Source: Methanothermobacter sp. CaT2 (lineage in GTDB: Archaea > Methanobacteriota > Methanobacteria > Methanobacteriales > Methanothermobacteraceae). Taken from it: a DNA stretch of 64,000 nt. Shown in pieces: positions 17,314-26,025 of this stretch. The notes beneath the pieces are model-generated. The model was not told the origin of the DNA and did no database searches. It saw only the letters and a program-made list of their open reading frames with translations. Within the stretch, counting starts at the first letter, position 1. Every line of letters starts with the position of its first letter. The DNA lies in the NCBI RefSeq assembly GCF_000828575.1, contig NZ_AP011952.1, positions 186,001-250,000 of the forward strand. The letters are read 5' to 3'. Made by a program: the position numbers and the translations under genes.

Positions 17314-18963
17314 ATGGACTCTGTTCCCTTTAAAAAGGATATGAACATGAAAAATACTGTACCCCATCTGATGGGGTTCTTTCTGATTCTCTTCTCATCC
17401 GCGGCACTCCTCATGATGGCTGGAGGTGGATGGTCCCCCCGGGACCTCCCCATTCTCCACATGTCTCTTGTGCTGCTTGGTGCATCGATAATTCTCGCCG
17501 GCTTCTCCCATAGAAGAACAGCACTATCCCTATCAGTCCTGATAATCCCACTCCAGTTCATTCTGGGATTTCAGGGTCTGCATACAGTTCTACCTCCACC
17601 CCTGCTGGCGGCCTATTCGACCAGTCTGATTCTCCTTATCCGCAGACACTATCATGCAGGGCAGACACTGGCATACATCACAGGGATCATAGCCTATGCC
17701 CTGGTGATGACCCACCTCACAGGTGTGGTGGAGGTTGTTGAGGCACTCAGGGTGGACCCCATCATTTCAGCTGAGCTCTTCATGGCCGCTGTGGGGTTAC
17801 TGGGCCTCTATCCCCAGAGGGGAGTCACTGAACCACTCTTCTCAGGAATGATGGGGGGATACACGGCACGGGTGCTCCTTGCAACCATGCTCACAGCCAT
17901 AACGGTCACAGGAGTCCTGATCCTGAGGGGCCGGGACCAGCTGCCATTCCCCGCAGAGATATTCCTCCTTTCACTGACAGTGGCGCTCATCATAGTTACC
18001 ATAACCTTCACAGCCTACAGGCTCAACACAGTTGACCATGAACGCCTCATGAATGAAAGGGGGCTCAGGAGGGCACGCAGATTCTTCAGGGATGTGGTTG
18101 AGAACCTTGAGGAGGCCGTTGCAGTCATCGATGAAGATGGCAATCCACTGCACCTCAACAGGGCAATGAAGAAACTTGGAATTGACTGCAGGTCCATTCA
18201 TGATAGGTTCATGGATGCCAGGGCACCCTCATACATCAGAAGCCTTAAAGCGGGGGATAGAAACTTCACCGGCTGGTACATTCCCCTGGATGAGGGGGCA
18301 ATAATCTCCCTCACCGACATAACAGACCTCATGAGGGCACAGGAGGAACTCCAGCGGAACATCATGGAGAAGGATGCGCTGCTCCGGGAACTCCATCACC
18401 GGGTGAAGAATAACCTCCAGATCATCCTGAGCCTCATAAACATGCAGATAAGATCCGCCGGTGAGGATGCAAGGGAGGCTCTCATCAGGACATCAACCAG
18501 AGTCCAGACACTGGCCGCCATCCATGAATCCGTGTATGGGCTGGGGAGCCTTGCAGAGGTTAAGATGCATGAGTGCATAATGAGGATATCAGAAAACCTC
18601 AGATCAGTATTTGATGCACTGGATGTTGAATTCCACATAGACGCCCGGCATACCTTCAACGTTGAGACAGCCATGCCACTGGCCCTCATAGTAAATGAAC
18701 TGGTATCCAACTCCCTTCAGCATGCGTTTCCTCAGGGCAGAGGCACCGTGAAGGTTGAAATCAGCAGAATGAACTCAGAGTACTGTCTGAGGGTAATGGA
18801 TGATGGTGTGGGGTTTTCAGGTGAAAAGAGGATGGGCCTCCAACTTGCACTGAATCTTGCCAGGCAGATAGAGGGAGACCTGAGGATACTCCTCAGGGAG
18901 GATGGAGGGGGTACAGAGGTCACGGTACCCTTTAGGCAGCTTCACTACAGGAGGAGACTTTAA
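17314..18963 (+). CDS. Membrane-bound sensor histidine kinase (HisKA_2 type)
   Basis: A 549-residue kinase. The first 230 residues contain about seven hydrophobic helices (an MHYT/7TM-like sensor region of unclear family). A PAS-like domain follows near residues 255-340 (VVENLEEAVAVIDEDGN). The phosphoacceptor region LRELHHRVKNNLQIILSL near residue 355 marks a HisKA_2/HWE-like kinase, and HATPase_c motifs are present (N-box NELVSNSLQHAF, G-box DDGVGF). It probably autophosphorylates in response to a membrane or redox signal. No response regulator is adjacent, as is common for these methanogen kinases. GAGGT precedes ATG 17314 by 6 bases. Confidence 0.9.
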   Translation: MDSVPFKKDMNMKNTVPHLMGFFLILFSSAALLMMAGGGWSPRDLPILHMSLVLLGASIILAGFSHRRTALSLSVLIIPLQFILGFQGLHTVLPPPLLAAYSTSLILLIRRHYHAGQTLAYITGIIAYALVMTHLTGVVEVVEALRVDPIISAELFMAAVGLLGLYPQRGVTEPLFSGMMGGYTARVLLATMLTAITVTGVLILRGRDQLPFPAEIFLLSLTVALIIVTITFTAYRLNTVDHERLMNERGLRRARRFFRDVVENLEEAVAVIDEDGNPLHLNRAMKKLGIDCRSIHDRFMDARAPSYIRSLKAGDRNFTGWYIPLDEGAIISLTDITDLMRAQEELQRNIMEKDALLRELHHRVKNNLQIILSLINMQIRSAGEDAREALIRTSTRVQTLAAIHESVYGLGSLAEVKMHECIMRISENLRSVFDALDVEFHIDARHTFNVETAMPLALIVNELVSNSLQHAFPQGRGTVKVEISRMNSEYCLRVMDDGVGFSGEKRMGLQLALNLARQIEGDLRILLREDGGGTEVTVPFRQLHYRRRL

Positions 18964-19045
18964 TAGGTGTGCTCTGTAACATTGATTTCTGCACGTCCTG
19001 AGGATTATAAATGTGTCCTGCAACATAACATGGCAGGGGATTCAT

Positions 19046-19636
19046 ATGCACGTCTATATTCTCTTTGCACATCCATCCAGGACGTCCTTTTCAGGGGAGG
19101 TTCTGGAGGCATTTACAGAGGGCCTCAGTGAAGCCGGACACACATATGAGGTCGGGGACCTCTACAGGATGAACTTCAGGTCGGAGCTGAGTCAGGAGGA
19201 GTACCTCAGGGAGATCAGCCAGGAGGCGGGGTCACCATTACCAGAGGATGTTATGGAGGAGCATGAGAAGATCGGAAGGGCCGATGCCCTTGCGTTCATC
19301 TATCCCCTCTGGTGGAGTGACTGCCCCGCAAAACTCAAGGGATGGTTTGACCGGGTCTGGACCTACGGCTACGCCTACTTCTATGAGGATGGAGAGCGGG
19401 GTACGAGGATTGATATTGAAAAGGCTGTGGTGCTCTGCTCTGCAGGCCACACAGAGGAACACCTTGAGGGTACAGGCATTGCAGAGAGCATGCGCAGTGT
19501 CATGTTAGGTGACAGGCTGCTGGGGGTGGGTGTTAAGAATGTCACCATGGAGATCCTTGGGGGCATGGTGCCCGGGGATGACTCCCGCAGGGAGATAAAC
19601 CTCATGAGGGCCCGCAGGGCAGGGAGGAACCTCTAA
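19046..19636 (+). CDS. Flavodoxin-like NAD(P)H:quinone oxidoreductase family protein
   Basis: A 196-residue protein with the flavodoxin_2 fold: the FMN-phosphate loop is AHPSRTSFS near residues 8-16, followed by a conserved FIYPLWWSDCPAKLKGWFDRVWTYG-type segment near residues 84-108, the hallmark of the MdaB/KefF/NQO1 family. It probably reduces quinone-like or other electrophilic compounds in a two-electron step. The start is ATG 19046 with GGGGA 5 bases upstream; ATTATAAATG near 19002-19011 is a TATA candidate. Confidence 0.87.
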   Translation: MHVYILFAHPSRTSFSGEVLEAFTEGLSEAGHTYEVGDLYRMNFRSELSQEEYLREISQEAGSPLPEDVMEEHEKIGRADALAFIYPLWWSDCPAKLKGWFDRVWTYGYAYFYEDGERGTRIDIEKAVVLCSAGHTEEHLEGTGIAESMRSVMLGDRLLGVGVKNVTMEILGGMVPGDDSRREINLMRARRAGRNL

Positions 19637-19748
19637 GGAGAGTATTTCATTTTTAATGGGGTAATCTGACCGTGATTATCCTATCTTTCAAACCAGGAGG
19701 ATGTTACAGAACCTCCAGACACCTCTATAAATGCTGTTATAAGACTAG

Positions 19749-19776
19749 ATGCAATATAGTAATACATACGTTGCAT
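19749..19776. promoter_or_regulatory. 6-16-6 inverted repeat: candidate operator of the NikR-like regulator
   Basis: ATGCAA (19749-19754) and TTGCAT (19771-19776) are perfect inverted half-sites separated by 16 bases. The bacterial NikR operator has the same 6-16-6 geometry with different half-sites (GTATGA and TCATAC). It lies about 80 bases upstream of the regulator's start and just upstream of a TATA-like ATTATTTATAC (19800-19810). Autoregulation is inferred. Confidence 0.45.
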
Positions 19777-19854
19777 TATTATGCCATTTAATAATATTTA
19801 ATTATTTATACTTCATACACAGATTTTAGGGTGTCACAGATCAGGGGTGATACC

Positions 19855-20283
19855 ATGACCACAATGACCAGGATAAGCATGTCTCTTCCAGCTAAACTTC
19901 TTGAGGAATTTGATGAGGTACTGAGGAACCGGGGATACCAGTCAAGGTCCAAGGGTATAAGGGACGCCATAAAGGACTACATTGTCAGGTACAGGTGGAT
20001 GAGTGAGATGGAGGGTGAGAGGACAGGGATAGTCTCGGTGATCTACAACCACCACACAGGGGCAATGGAGGAAATAGCCGACATACAGCACCACTACAGG
20101 GAGTACATAGACGCTGTCATGAGGGTTCACCTCACAGAAAAACATCGCCTTGAGGTCCTCGTGGTGAGGGGTGATGTTGCAGAGATACGTGAACTCACAG
20201 AGAGGATGATGGGTCTACGGGGAGTTGAACACGTGAGACTTACCAGTGTCTCAGCTGAAGAGGAGGCGGAATATGAGAGGTGA
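19855..20283 (+). CDS. NikR-like ribbon-helix-helix regulator lacking most nickel ligands
   Basis: A 142-residue regulator. An N-terminal ribbon-helix-helix domain (TRISMSLPAKLLEEFDEVL) is followed by an ACT-like C-terminal domain as in NikR. In canonical NikR the nickel site uses three histidines and a cysteine, with two of the histidines and the cysteine in a segment like LHVHINHDDC. Here the aligned segment is MRVHLTEKHR, so one histidine and the cysteine are arginine. High-affinity square-planar nickel binding therefore looks unlikely, and it may sense another metal or ligand. ATG 19855 is preferred because GGGGTGAT precedes it. No nickel transporter genes are adjacent. Confidence 0.82.
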   Translation: MTTMTRISMSLPAKLLEEFDEVLRNRGYQSRSKGIRDAIKDYIVRYRWMSEMEGERTGIVSVIYNHHTGAMEEIADIQHHYREYIDAVMRVHLTEKHRLEVLVVRGDVAEIRELTERMMGLRGVEHVRLTSVSAEEEAEYER

Positions 20284-20805
20284 ATGGTTAAGAGTTGGAT
20301 AACTGCAGGGTTCTGAATTTGATTCTGACCCGAACCACTTATCCTTTCAGGGAATACAGGGATGTTATGTTAGGTTCAGAGCAGTTTTTCAGCTGATTAG
20401 ATCTGTATCTTCCATCTTATCGTGTGTTCTATCTTTAATCCTCTGGAACCTGACTTTACAATAAGCTCATCCATTCAACAGATATTATATATATGTTCAT
20501 GAAAAATATTATAATCAAATAAATAATAAATGACATGAAAAAGGAAAGCTACTGGAGTGTCATGTTAGGAATTTTAATCTTTCAGAAATTTGACAGCCTC
20601 AGTACAATGAAATCAGAAGGTTTCATGAATCTCCAGTTCCCTAAAAAAATTAGAAGATGGGGGTGTGTATGAATGCCTGTTCCTGAGGAGGCAAAGGATA
20701 TCTCTGCATGCTGCTGTACAGTTGGAATTTTTTTCCTCATGTGCCTGGCGATATCCCTCTTTCTCACCCTGCTCTTCACATGATGGAAAGGGGTACATCA
20801 GACCA
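20284..20805. other. 522-base intergenic region, possible gene remnant
   Basis: No convincing full gene is seen. An AT-rich stretch at about 20475-20535 has TATA-like sequence (TATTATATATATG). Next to it, ATG 20535 opens 45 codons to TGA 20670-20672; the first part (MKKESYWSVMLGILIF) looks like the start of a membrane protein, then loses hydrophobic character. A decayed or frameshifted membrane-protein gene is possible. The right end overlaps the terminator region of the minus-strand gene at 20806. Confidence 0.3.
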
Positions 20806-21330
20806 TCACTCTATCTTCACCCCACATAAAGTCCCTGAGGGTGTTAAGAGGTTACCCCTGGCTGTTAAACCAAAGGAGGCTATATCCTCAGGGTAGTATC
20901 CATCCTCAAATGCCCAATCTGTTGTTTTAAAGTAGGCGGTTTCTCCAGGCCTCAGAGTCTTTACCGTGGATGAATTGGTGAAGACCGGAGCCATTCCAAG
21001 GGCAATGACCTCTCCATCTGAGTTATAGCCCTTGACCCACACACAGTCCAGTAGGAGTGTGGACCTGTACCTGTTCTGGACCACACCCTCCACCACGTAG
21101 CCTTCGCTGGGATCAACCAGCACTGTGTAGTTGAGCACCTCTGCCTGGACATCCCCCATGTGGAGGTTGTAGAAATAGGATGAGCCATCGCTGTGACCCA
21201 TCATGAACATCAACAACCCCCATATTATGACGAGGGATACCACTATACCTGCCTTTGTGAAGGTCCCCCTCCTCCTCCACCAGCGTATGAAAAAGTTTCC
21301 ATTATTCTCTTCACGGAAATCCTCAGCCAT
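20806..21330 (-). CDS. Membrane-anchored extracytoplasmic protein, paralogue A
   Basis: A 174-residue protein. A short charged N-terminus with WWRRRGTFTKAG is followed by one membrane helix (residues about 30-48) and a soluble beta-rich domain of about 120 residues. Its signature order is VLNYTVLVD, VEGVVQNRYRS, then VKGYNSDGEVIA and LRPGETAYFK. That pattern resembles FxLYD/DUF3426-like immunoglobulin-fold domains outside the membrane. It is a clear paralogue of the adjacent gene at 21344 and probably co-transcribed with it (13-base gap). The function is unknown. Confidence 0.72.
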   Translation of the reverse strand: MAEDFREENNGNFFIRWWRRRGTFTKAGIVVSLVIIWGLLMFMMGHSDGSSYFYNLHMGDVQAEVLNYTVLVDPSEGYVVEGVVQNRYRSTLLLDCVWVKGYNSDGEVIALGMAPVFTNSSTVKTLRPGETAYFKTTDWAFEDGYYPEDIASFGLTARGNLLTPSGTLCGVKIE

Positions 21331-21343
21331 TCAGATCACCTTT

Positions 21344-21829
21344 CTATGCCCATGAATAACCGGAACATTCTGTTTTAATCCCAATGAGGATATCATTGGG
21401 GCTGTAACCCTCAAGGATGGGGCAATCTCCCCTGAACTTCACTTTCTCACCTGGCCTGATTTCCCCTGAACCGGTTATGAATAGGGGGGCGTACAGTACC
21501 ATTTCACCACTGGAGTCAAAGCCCTTCACTTCCAGGCTTGGGTTGAGCAGTATGGGTTTATCATAGCTGTTCTGGATTTCCCCCTGGATCTCATATAATC
21601 CGCCTTCGCCCTTCTGGATTGTGTAGTTCACAATGCTCACCTGGAAGGAGTCCTTTTCGTATTCTATGGCTCCAGCAAGACCCTTATCGTAACCATAGGA
21701 ATAGGCGGCGGCGGACCAGATGATTATCCCAAGGACAATGATGGCCACCCTTGTTAGGGGTCCCCTGCGGTTCCACCAGCCGGCAAACTTTCCAGTTTTC
21801 TTATCACTACCATTGGAATCTATCGACAT
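21344..21829 (-). CDS. Membrane-anchored extracytoplasmic protein, paralogue B
   Basis: A 161-residue protein with the same layout as paralogue A: a basic WWNRRGPLTRVA stretch, one membrane helix (about residues 26-45), then a beta-rich domain with IVNYTIQKG, IQGEIQNSYDKP, VKGFDSSGEMVL and IRPGEKVKFRG at equivalent positions. It is the upstream gene of the pair. The two genes look like a tandem duplication that has diverged strongly. I recognise no enzymatic motif. Confidence 0.72.
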   Translation of the reverse strand: MSIDSNGSDKKTGKFAGWWNRRGPLTRVAIIVLGIIIWSAAAYSYGYDKGLAGAIEYEKDSFQVSIVNYTIQKGEGGLYEIQGEIQNSYDKPILLNPSLEVKGFDSSGEMVLYAPLFITGSGEIRPGEKVKFRGDCPILEGYSPNDILIGIKTECSGYSWA

Positions 21830-22013
21830 TTAACCACCTTATAACTAAATACTATATCCTAAATATGGACAATTAAGTATTTTGTATTTTTATATATTTA
21901 TTGGTACACACATCTCATAAGAATTATTTTGACCAAAACCTTTGTTCTCTGACTTATGTGATGCATATACACTCTTTAGAGGAAAGATATTAATTAAAAA
22001 TAAGTTGGGATGG

Positions 22014-23075
22014 TTAGATTTCAAATCTTATTTCTGCGAAGAGTTCCTCAAGGATTTCTGCTTCTTCTTCTGGTATTTCTGGGGTTCCCTTTATTGTAAC
22101 CGGTATTTCATTCAGTTCTTTCTGTCTTGTTATATCGTTTTTGAGTGTCTGGATTACTGCGCTTATTGCCCATCCGTAATCTATGTTTTCTGATTGTATT
22201 ATCCATAGGGCGTCTATGTCCGCATTTTTAGCTTTTTTGTTTTCCTGATCCCATAGATCGATGAATAACCTTTTTCCATCTCTTTGAGGATATTCCTGAT
22301 CTCCTATGAACCCTATGACTTCTTCTACTCCGCTCTGCAAGAATTTGGAGTGTCCACACACTCTGCACTCTACAAATTCCCCTTCAGACAGATAGATCTT
22401 ATATGGTCTGAAGAAGTCGTTTTCACATATAAGTGTTTCATAGTTTTTTATAAGGTCTTTTTGTGCGCTTTTAATTTTTTTCAGGGCTCTTGTGGCAGAT
22501 TCTCTAACATTTTCGTCGGGATCATCCTTTGCATCTATAAGTGCCCTCACGGCTATTGTATCTTCTGTTTCCCCAAGGTAACTTGCCGCCATTGATTTAT
22601 AATATGCTTCTTCTGAATCATTGAGTATATCTATAAGTCTATTTACGGCTTCACTGTAACTTTCTCTGTTTTCAGAATCAAGAGCAGCTATTAAATCCTC
22701 TGGCAAATATGGAATGTGTGGTGGATGTGCATCGGATTCTACTGATTCGTTTATTGTGAAATCTCCAGGTAAATATTTTGGTGGAATTACATTGTATTGT
22801 ACTGATTCGTTTATTGTTTGGACAGAATTTTTTTCATTATTGTATCCAACATAATCTTTATTTACAGATCTCGGGTTTGAACTGGTCTTTTTGGGTACAT
22901 ATTTTGTCTTTGAACTGGTCTCTCTGGGTCTAAAAATTATGTACAATAGAATCAGGATCCCCATCAGTACACCATAACCTTCTAAACCTATTGCTGATAT
23001 AATTAAATAGGAGACAATAAGGAATATTGTTAGAAGTATACATCCTCCACATCCATCATTATCGGTATTAGACAT
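22014..23075 (-). CDS. Membrane protein with HEAT-like repeats and a zinc knuckle, divergent from the GTPase/AAA operon
   Basis: A 353-residue protein. Two hydrophobic helices lie in the first 50 residues (CILLTIFLIVSYLIISAIGL and LMGILILLYIIF). A low-complexity linker with an internal repeat (TINESV twice) spans about 55-120. HEAT/PBS-lyase-like repeats (SMAASYLGETEDTIAVRALI, ESATRALKKI) span about 125-200, and a C-terminal domain has ECRVCGHSKF and an ADIDALWIIQS segment. I do not recognise the C-terminal domain. The gene is AT-rich like the operon at 23230-30849, with which it shares a 154-base divergent promoter region, so it probably belongs to the same system as a membrane-tethered scaffold. 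Confidence 0.68.
   Translation of the reverse strand: MSNTDNDGCGGCILLTIFLIVSYLIISAIGLEGYGVLMGILILLYIIFRPRETSSKTKYVPKKTSSNPRSVNKDYVGYNNEKNSVQTINESVQYNVIPPKYLPGDFTINESVESDAHPPHIPYLPEDLIAALDSENRESYSEAVNRLIDILNDSEEAYYKSMAASYLGETEDTIAVRALIDAKDDPDENVRESATRALKKIKSAQKDLIKNYETLICENDFFRPYKIYLSEGEFVECRVCGHSKFLQSGVEEVIGFIGDQEYPQRDGKRLFIDLWDQENKKAKNADIDALWIIQSENIDYGWAISAVIQTLKNDITRQKELNEIPVTIKGTPEIPEEEAEILEELFAEIRFEI
22741..22817. repeat. 60-base-period tandem repeat inside the HEAT-protein gene
   Basis: The 17-base word ACTGATTCGTTTATTGT occurs at 22741-22757 and again exactly 60 bases later at 22801-22817; the intervening parts are also similar. A second local repeat (GAACTGGTCT near 22871 and 22912) follows. 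It encodes the repetitive linker of the protein and could vary in copy number. Confidence 0.6.
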
Positions 23076-23229
23076 CTATATCCTCTCCTGATATAAACCA
23101 GTTTTAATCAGTTCTCTATTAATGTTTCAATTATATAATTAAATTATTTGATACAAAGCTATATTAAAGGCCATTGTAACATATACGTCAAGTGCAAGTA
23201 ATTAATTGTCATGGGTGGCGGTGAATTAA

Positions 23230-24156
23230 ATGAGTGGACTCAAGTTTTCAGATATCCAGTTTGAAAGGGAGCTGGAGGCCCGTCAGTTAGCCATATCCAG
23301 CATAATATTTTCAAGGGGTCGTATTGATGGTTTAAAGGGTAAGGTGCTGGAAGTAATGGATCAGATCCCTTCTGATTCATGGAAGAGTTTTCCACAACTT
23401 AAAGAAATAAATTCATGGGCCAGAAAACCATTGAATGTTTATTTTGATGATTCAATGGATAGCTTTGAACTTCAAAGGATTGCTGATTCTCTGAAGGCTG
23501 CAGAGGATGCTGGAGAAAACAACCTGAAGGCTGTTATAGAAATAAAATCTAAAGTTCTAAAGGAAAAAAGACTCATATCTCAGTTTGAGAAACTGGAAGC
23601 CGAATTTAAAGGGACAGAAAAACTCATTTTTAAATGGAAGCCATCAGATTCTCAGAAATTAGCCAGTGCAATCAATATGGTTCTAGATGAAATAAAAAAG
23701 GGAAACCTTGAGGAAGCCAAATACAGAATTAAAATTCTGCGTGAAAGATTAAAGGATCTCAGTGAAGAGGCAAGAAAACTTGAATCACAGGATTTAATGC
23801 GAAAAAAGGTCCTATCCTCAATAAAGAGGGTAGCTGATAAAATGGGGTGGAAAGAGGTGGCAGAACCCCATCTACAGGACGAAAATGACCCTTCAAGCCC
23901 GATCATCTATGAGCTGAAATCATATTCCGCAGGAAAAATGCGATTCTCCCTGACACTTGAGAGAATAGAAGTCAAATCTCCATTTTCAAGCGAGGATGGG
24001 GCATGCTATGAACAGTTCGACAGATTCTCAGAAAAACTTAATGAATATGGCATCATGACCAAATTTAAGGGAGAAGAAAAAAGGCCACAGAAAAAACCCA
24101 TCCTCAAAGAAAAAAGGGCAAAACTTCTTCCCAGAACCCATCGAAGAAACATTTAA
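23230..24156 (+). CDS. Coiled-coil protein, first gene of the GTPase/AAA operon
   Basis: A 308-residue protein. Residues about 75-205 are strongly helical and charged with coiled-coil character (IEIKSKVLKEKRLISQFEKL, RIKILRERLKDLSEEARKL). Residues about 210-285 form a small globular domain with RFSLTLERIEVKSPFSSEDG and a single cysteine in GACYEQF. The tail is basic. No known family is recognised. It precedes the AAA+ gene by less than 20 bases and could be its adaptor or activator. Base composition is AT-rich compared with flanking core genes. Confidence 0.68.
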   Translation: MSGLKFSDIQFERELEARQLAISSIIFSRGRIDGLKGKVLEVMDQIPSDSWKSFPQLKEINSWARKPLNVYFDDSMDSFELQRIADSLKAAEDAGENNLKAVIEIKSKVLKEKRLISQFEKLEAEFKGTEKLIFKWKPSDSQKLASAINMVLDEIKKGNLEEAKYRIKILRERLKDLSEEARKLESQDLMRKKVLSSIKRVADKMGWKEVAEPHLQDENDPSSPIIYELKSYSAGKMRFSLTLERIEVKSPFSSEDGACYEQFDRFSEKLNEYGIMTKFKGEEKRPQKKPILKEKRAKLLPRTHRRNI

Positions 24157-24174
24157 TACAGGAGATGTTTTTTG

Positions 24175-26025
24175 ATGGCGGTATGGCAGGAAAATCTCAA
24201 AAGATTACTGAACCAGAAGGAGGTACTCATCCTTCACGGTAATATAAGGGATACGGCTTACATAAAAGATGATGGAAGCCTGATAAGGGGTCTGACGGAT
24301 CTAATAAACAGTATCGGGGCGGAACTGGGTTATGACAGAACGGTCAGCTGGGGAACTTTTTTTGACCATGAGGAACGGGGGCACTCACCAATATGGTCCC
24401 TTGAGAGGATAACGCCGCTAAAGGGAGGTCAACCTGATATACGTGAAACCGAAAGCCAGGACAGGGTCAGTGACGTCCTCCACAGGTGGCTGGAAGATGA
24501 AGTGAAATCCATTGACGAAAGAACAATATTCGTCATAAACTATATCGATAAAATTACAGGGTACTGCCCTGATGGGATGTATTCGCAGGATACAGCAGAG
24601 CTTGTAACGATTATACAGAAAATAATAGAGAATATTTCTGAAAATAACCGCCTCATAATGGTATCACTCAGAGACACAATGGTCCCTGTTGAATATTACA
24701 CCAACTCCCCCAGAGTTGCAGTCATGGAGATACCGCTTCCTGATAAAACAGAAAGGCACCTTTACTACTCCACATCACTCTCCTTAAACAATGTCCAGTC
24801 AGACCAGATCGATCTTCTCTCTAACATAACAGAGGGCCTCTACATGAAGGACCTCGAAAACATCCTAAGTGATGTTTTGGCAGAAATAGATGAAAATGGG
24901 GAATTATCATCCTCAACACTTAAAAAAATAGTAAACAGGTACCGTATAGGGACGGAAGAAGATCCATGGAGCAGAATACCTCTCATTGGACCACCCAAAG
25001 GGCTCATAGATTCGGCTGAAAACTGGTTTCTTGAGAGGGTTATCGGGCAGGACCATGCTGTAAGAGAAATAGTGAATGCCATAAAGAAAGCCCGTGCAGG
25101 CGTTGTGGGGCTTGCATCAGGAGGACAATCGAAACCAAAAGCAGCATTTTTCTTTGCGGGACCCACAGGTGTTGGAAAAACATTTCTGGCAAAAAAACTT
25201 GCAGAGTATCTTTTTGATACCGAAGAAGCGTTTCTTAGATTTGACATGAGTGAATTCAAAGAGGAACATACAGTATCAAAGCTCATAGGTTCCCCTCCTG
25301 GTTATATTGGTTACGATGAGGGCGGACAGTTAACAAAGGCCATAAAGAACAGACCATTTTCTGTGATACTTTTTGATGAGATTGAAAAGGCACACCCAAA
25401 GATTCTGGATATATTCCTTCAGATCCTTGATGATGGTCGTCTAACTGACAGCAGGGGACAGACGGTATTCTTTACAGAAAGTGTGATAATATTTACATCC
25501 AATATAGGGACAAGGACTGTAGACAGCAGGGGGAATCCAGTATCCGAACAGAATGAACTTGATGATATAATAAACGACAGAAGCCTTTCTGAGTCCGAAA
25601 GGGATAGGCGAGTAAGGGAACACTTTACCAGGGCCGTAAGAGAATTTTTTACACATGAAATATCAAGAAGAGAGCTTCTAAACAGAATAGGTTCACACAT
25701 AATTGCATTTAATTATCTGGATAAGGCGAATTTTCAGAGGGGTATCATTCAAAGCAAACTTGAAGATCTTTCAGATAACTTCCGTGACAAGTTTTCCAAT
25801 AAGGGTTATAGACTTAATTTCCAGGAAGAGGTGGTTGATTATTTCCTTAAGAAACATGCGGATTCAATATCAGAATTTGGTGGCAGAGGACTTGTCAATG
25901 CACTTGAAGATGAAGTGGGGCATATACTGGCGGACCAATTACTCTTTGCTGAAGATAAGGGGCTCAGGGATATAGAATTCAGCGTATATGTTAACGGTGG
26001 GGCAATTGAATGTCGGAGATCATGA
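24175..26025 (+). CDS. ClpB/HSP104-type AAA+ ATPase with degenerate first AAA domain
   Basis: A 616-residue ATPase. Residues about 1-260 look like a degenerate AAA module (LILHGNIRDTAY start, FVINYIDKITG in place of Walker B, no P-loop). The second module is a full ClpB D2-type domain: Walker A GPTGVGKT near 330, pore loop PPGYIGYDEGG near 375, Walker B ILFDEIEKAHP, sensor 1 FTSNIG, an arginine-finger region RRELLNRIG and sensor 2 FGGRGLVNALED. The Clp N-domain and the middle coiled coil are absent, so it is not an ordinary disaggregase. It is likely the motor of the cassette. ATG 24175 follows GGAGATG; TTG 24172 is also possible. It overlaps the next gene by 16 bases. Confidence 0.88.
   Translation: MAVWQENLKRLLNQKEVLILHGNIRDTAYIKDDGSLIRGLTDLINSIGAELGYDRTVSWGTFFDHEERGHSPIWSLERITPLKGGQPDIRETESQDRVSDVLHRWLEDEVKSIDERTIFVINYIDKITGYCPDGMYSQDTAELVTIIQKIIENISENNRLIMVSLRDTMVPVEYYTNSPRVAVMEIPLPDKTERHLYYSTSLSLNNVQSDQIDLLSNITEGLYMKDLENILSDVLAEIDENGELSSSTLKKIVNRYRIGTEEDPWSRIPLIGPPKGLIDSAENWFLERVIGQDHAVREIVNAIKKARAGVVGLASGGQSKPKAAFFFAGPTGVGKTFLAKKLAEYLFDTEEAFLRFDMSEFKEEHTVSKLIGSPPGYIGYDEGGQLTKAIKNRPFSVILFDEIEKAHPKILDIFLQILDDGRLTDSRGQTVFFTESVIIFTSNIGTRTVDSRGNPVSEQNELDDIINDRSLSESERDRRVREHFTRAVREFFTHEISRRELLNRIGSHIIAFNYLDKANFQRGIIQSKLEDLSDNFRDKFSNKGYRLNFQEEVVDYFLKKHADSISEFGGRGLVNALEDEVGHILADQLLFAEDKGLRDIEFSVYVNGGAIECRRS

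Noticed and set aside
20284-20805. RNA gene in the 522-base gap
   Set aside because: No tRNA-like cloverleaf or conserved RNA motif was found by eye; AT-rich stretches and a doubtful short frame explain it no worse.
22741-22817. CRISPR-like repeat
   Set aside because: Only two copies of a short word at a 60-base period inside a coding region, with similar rather than unique spacers and no cas genes.
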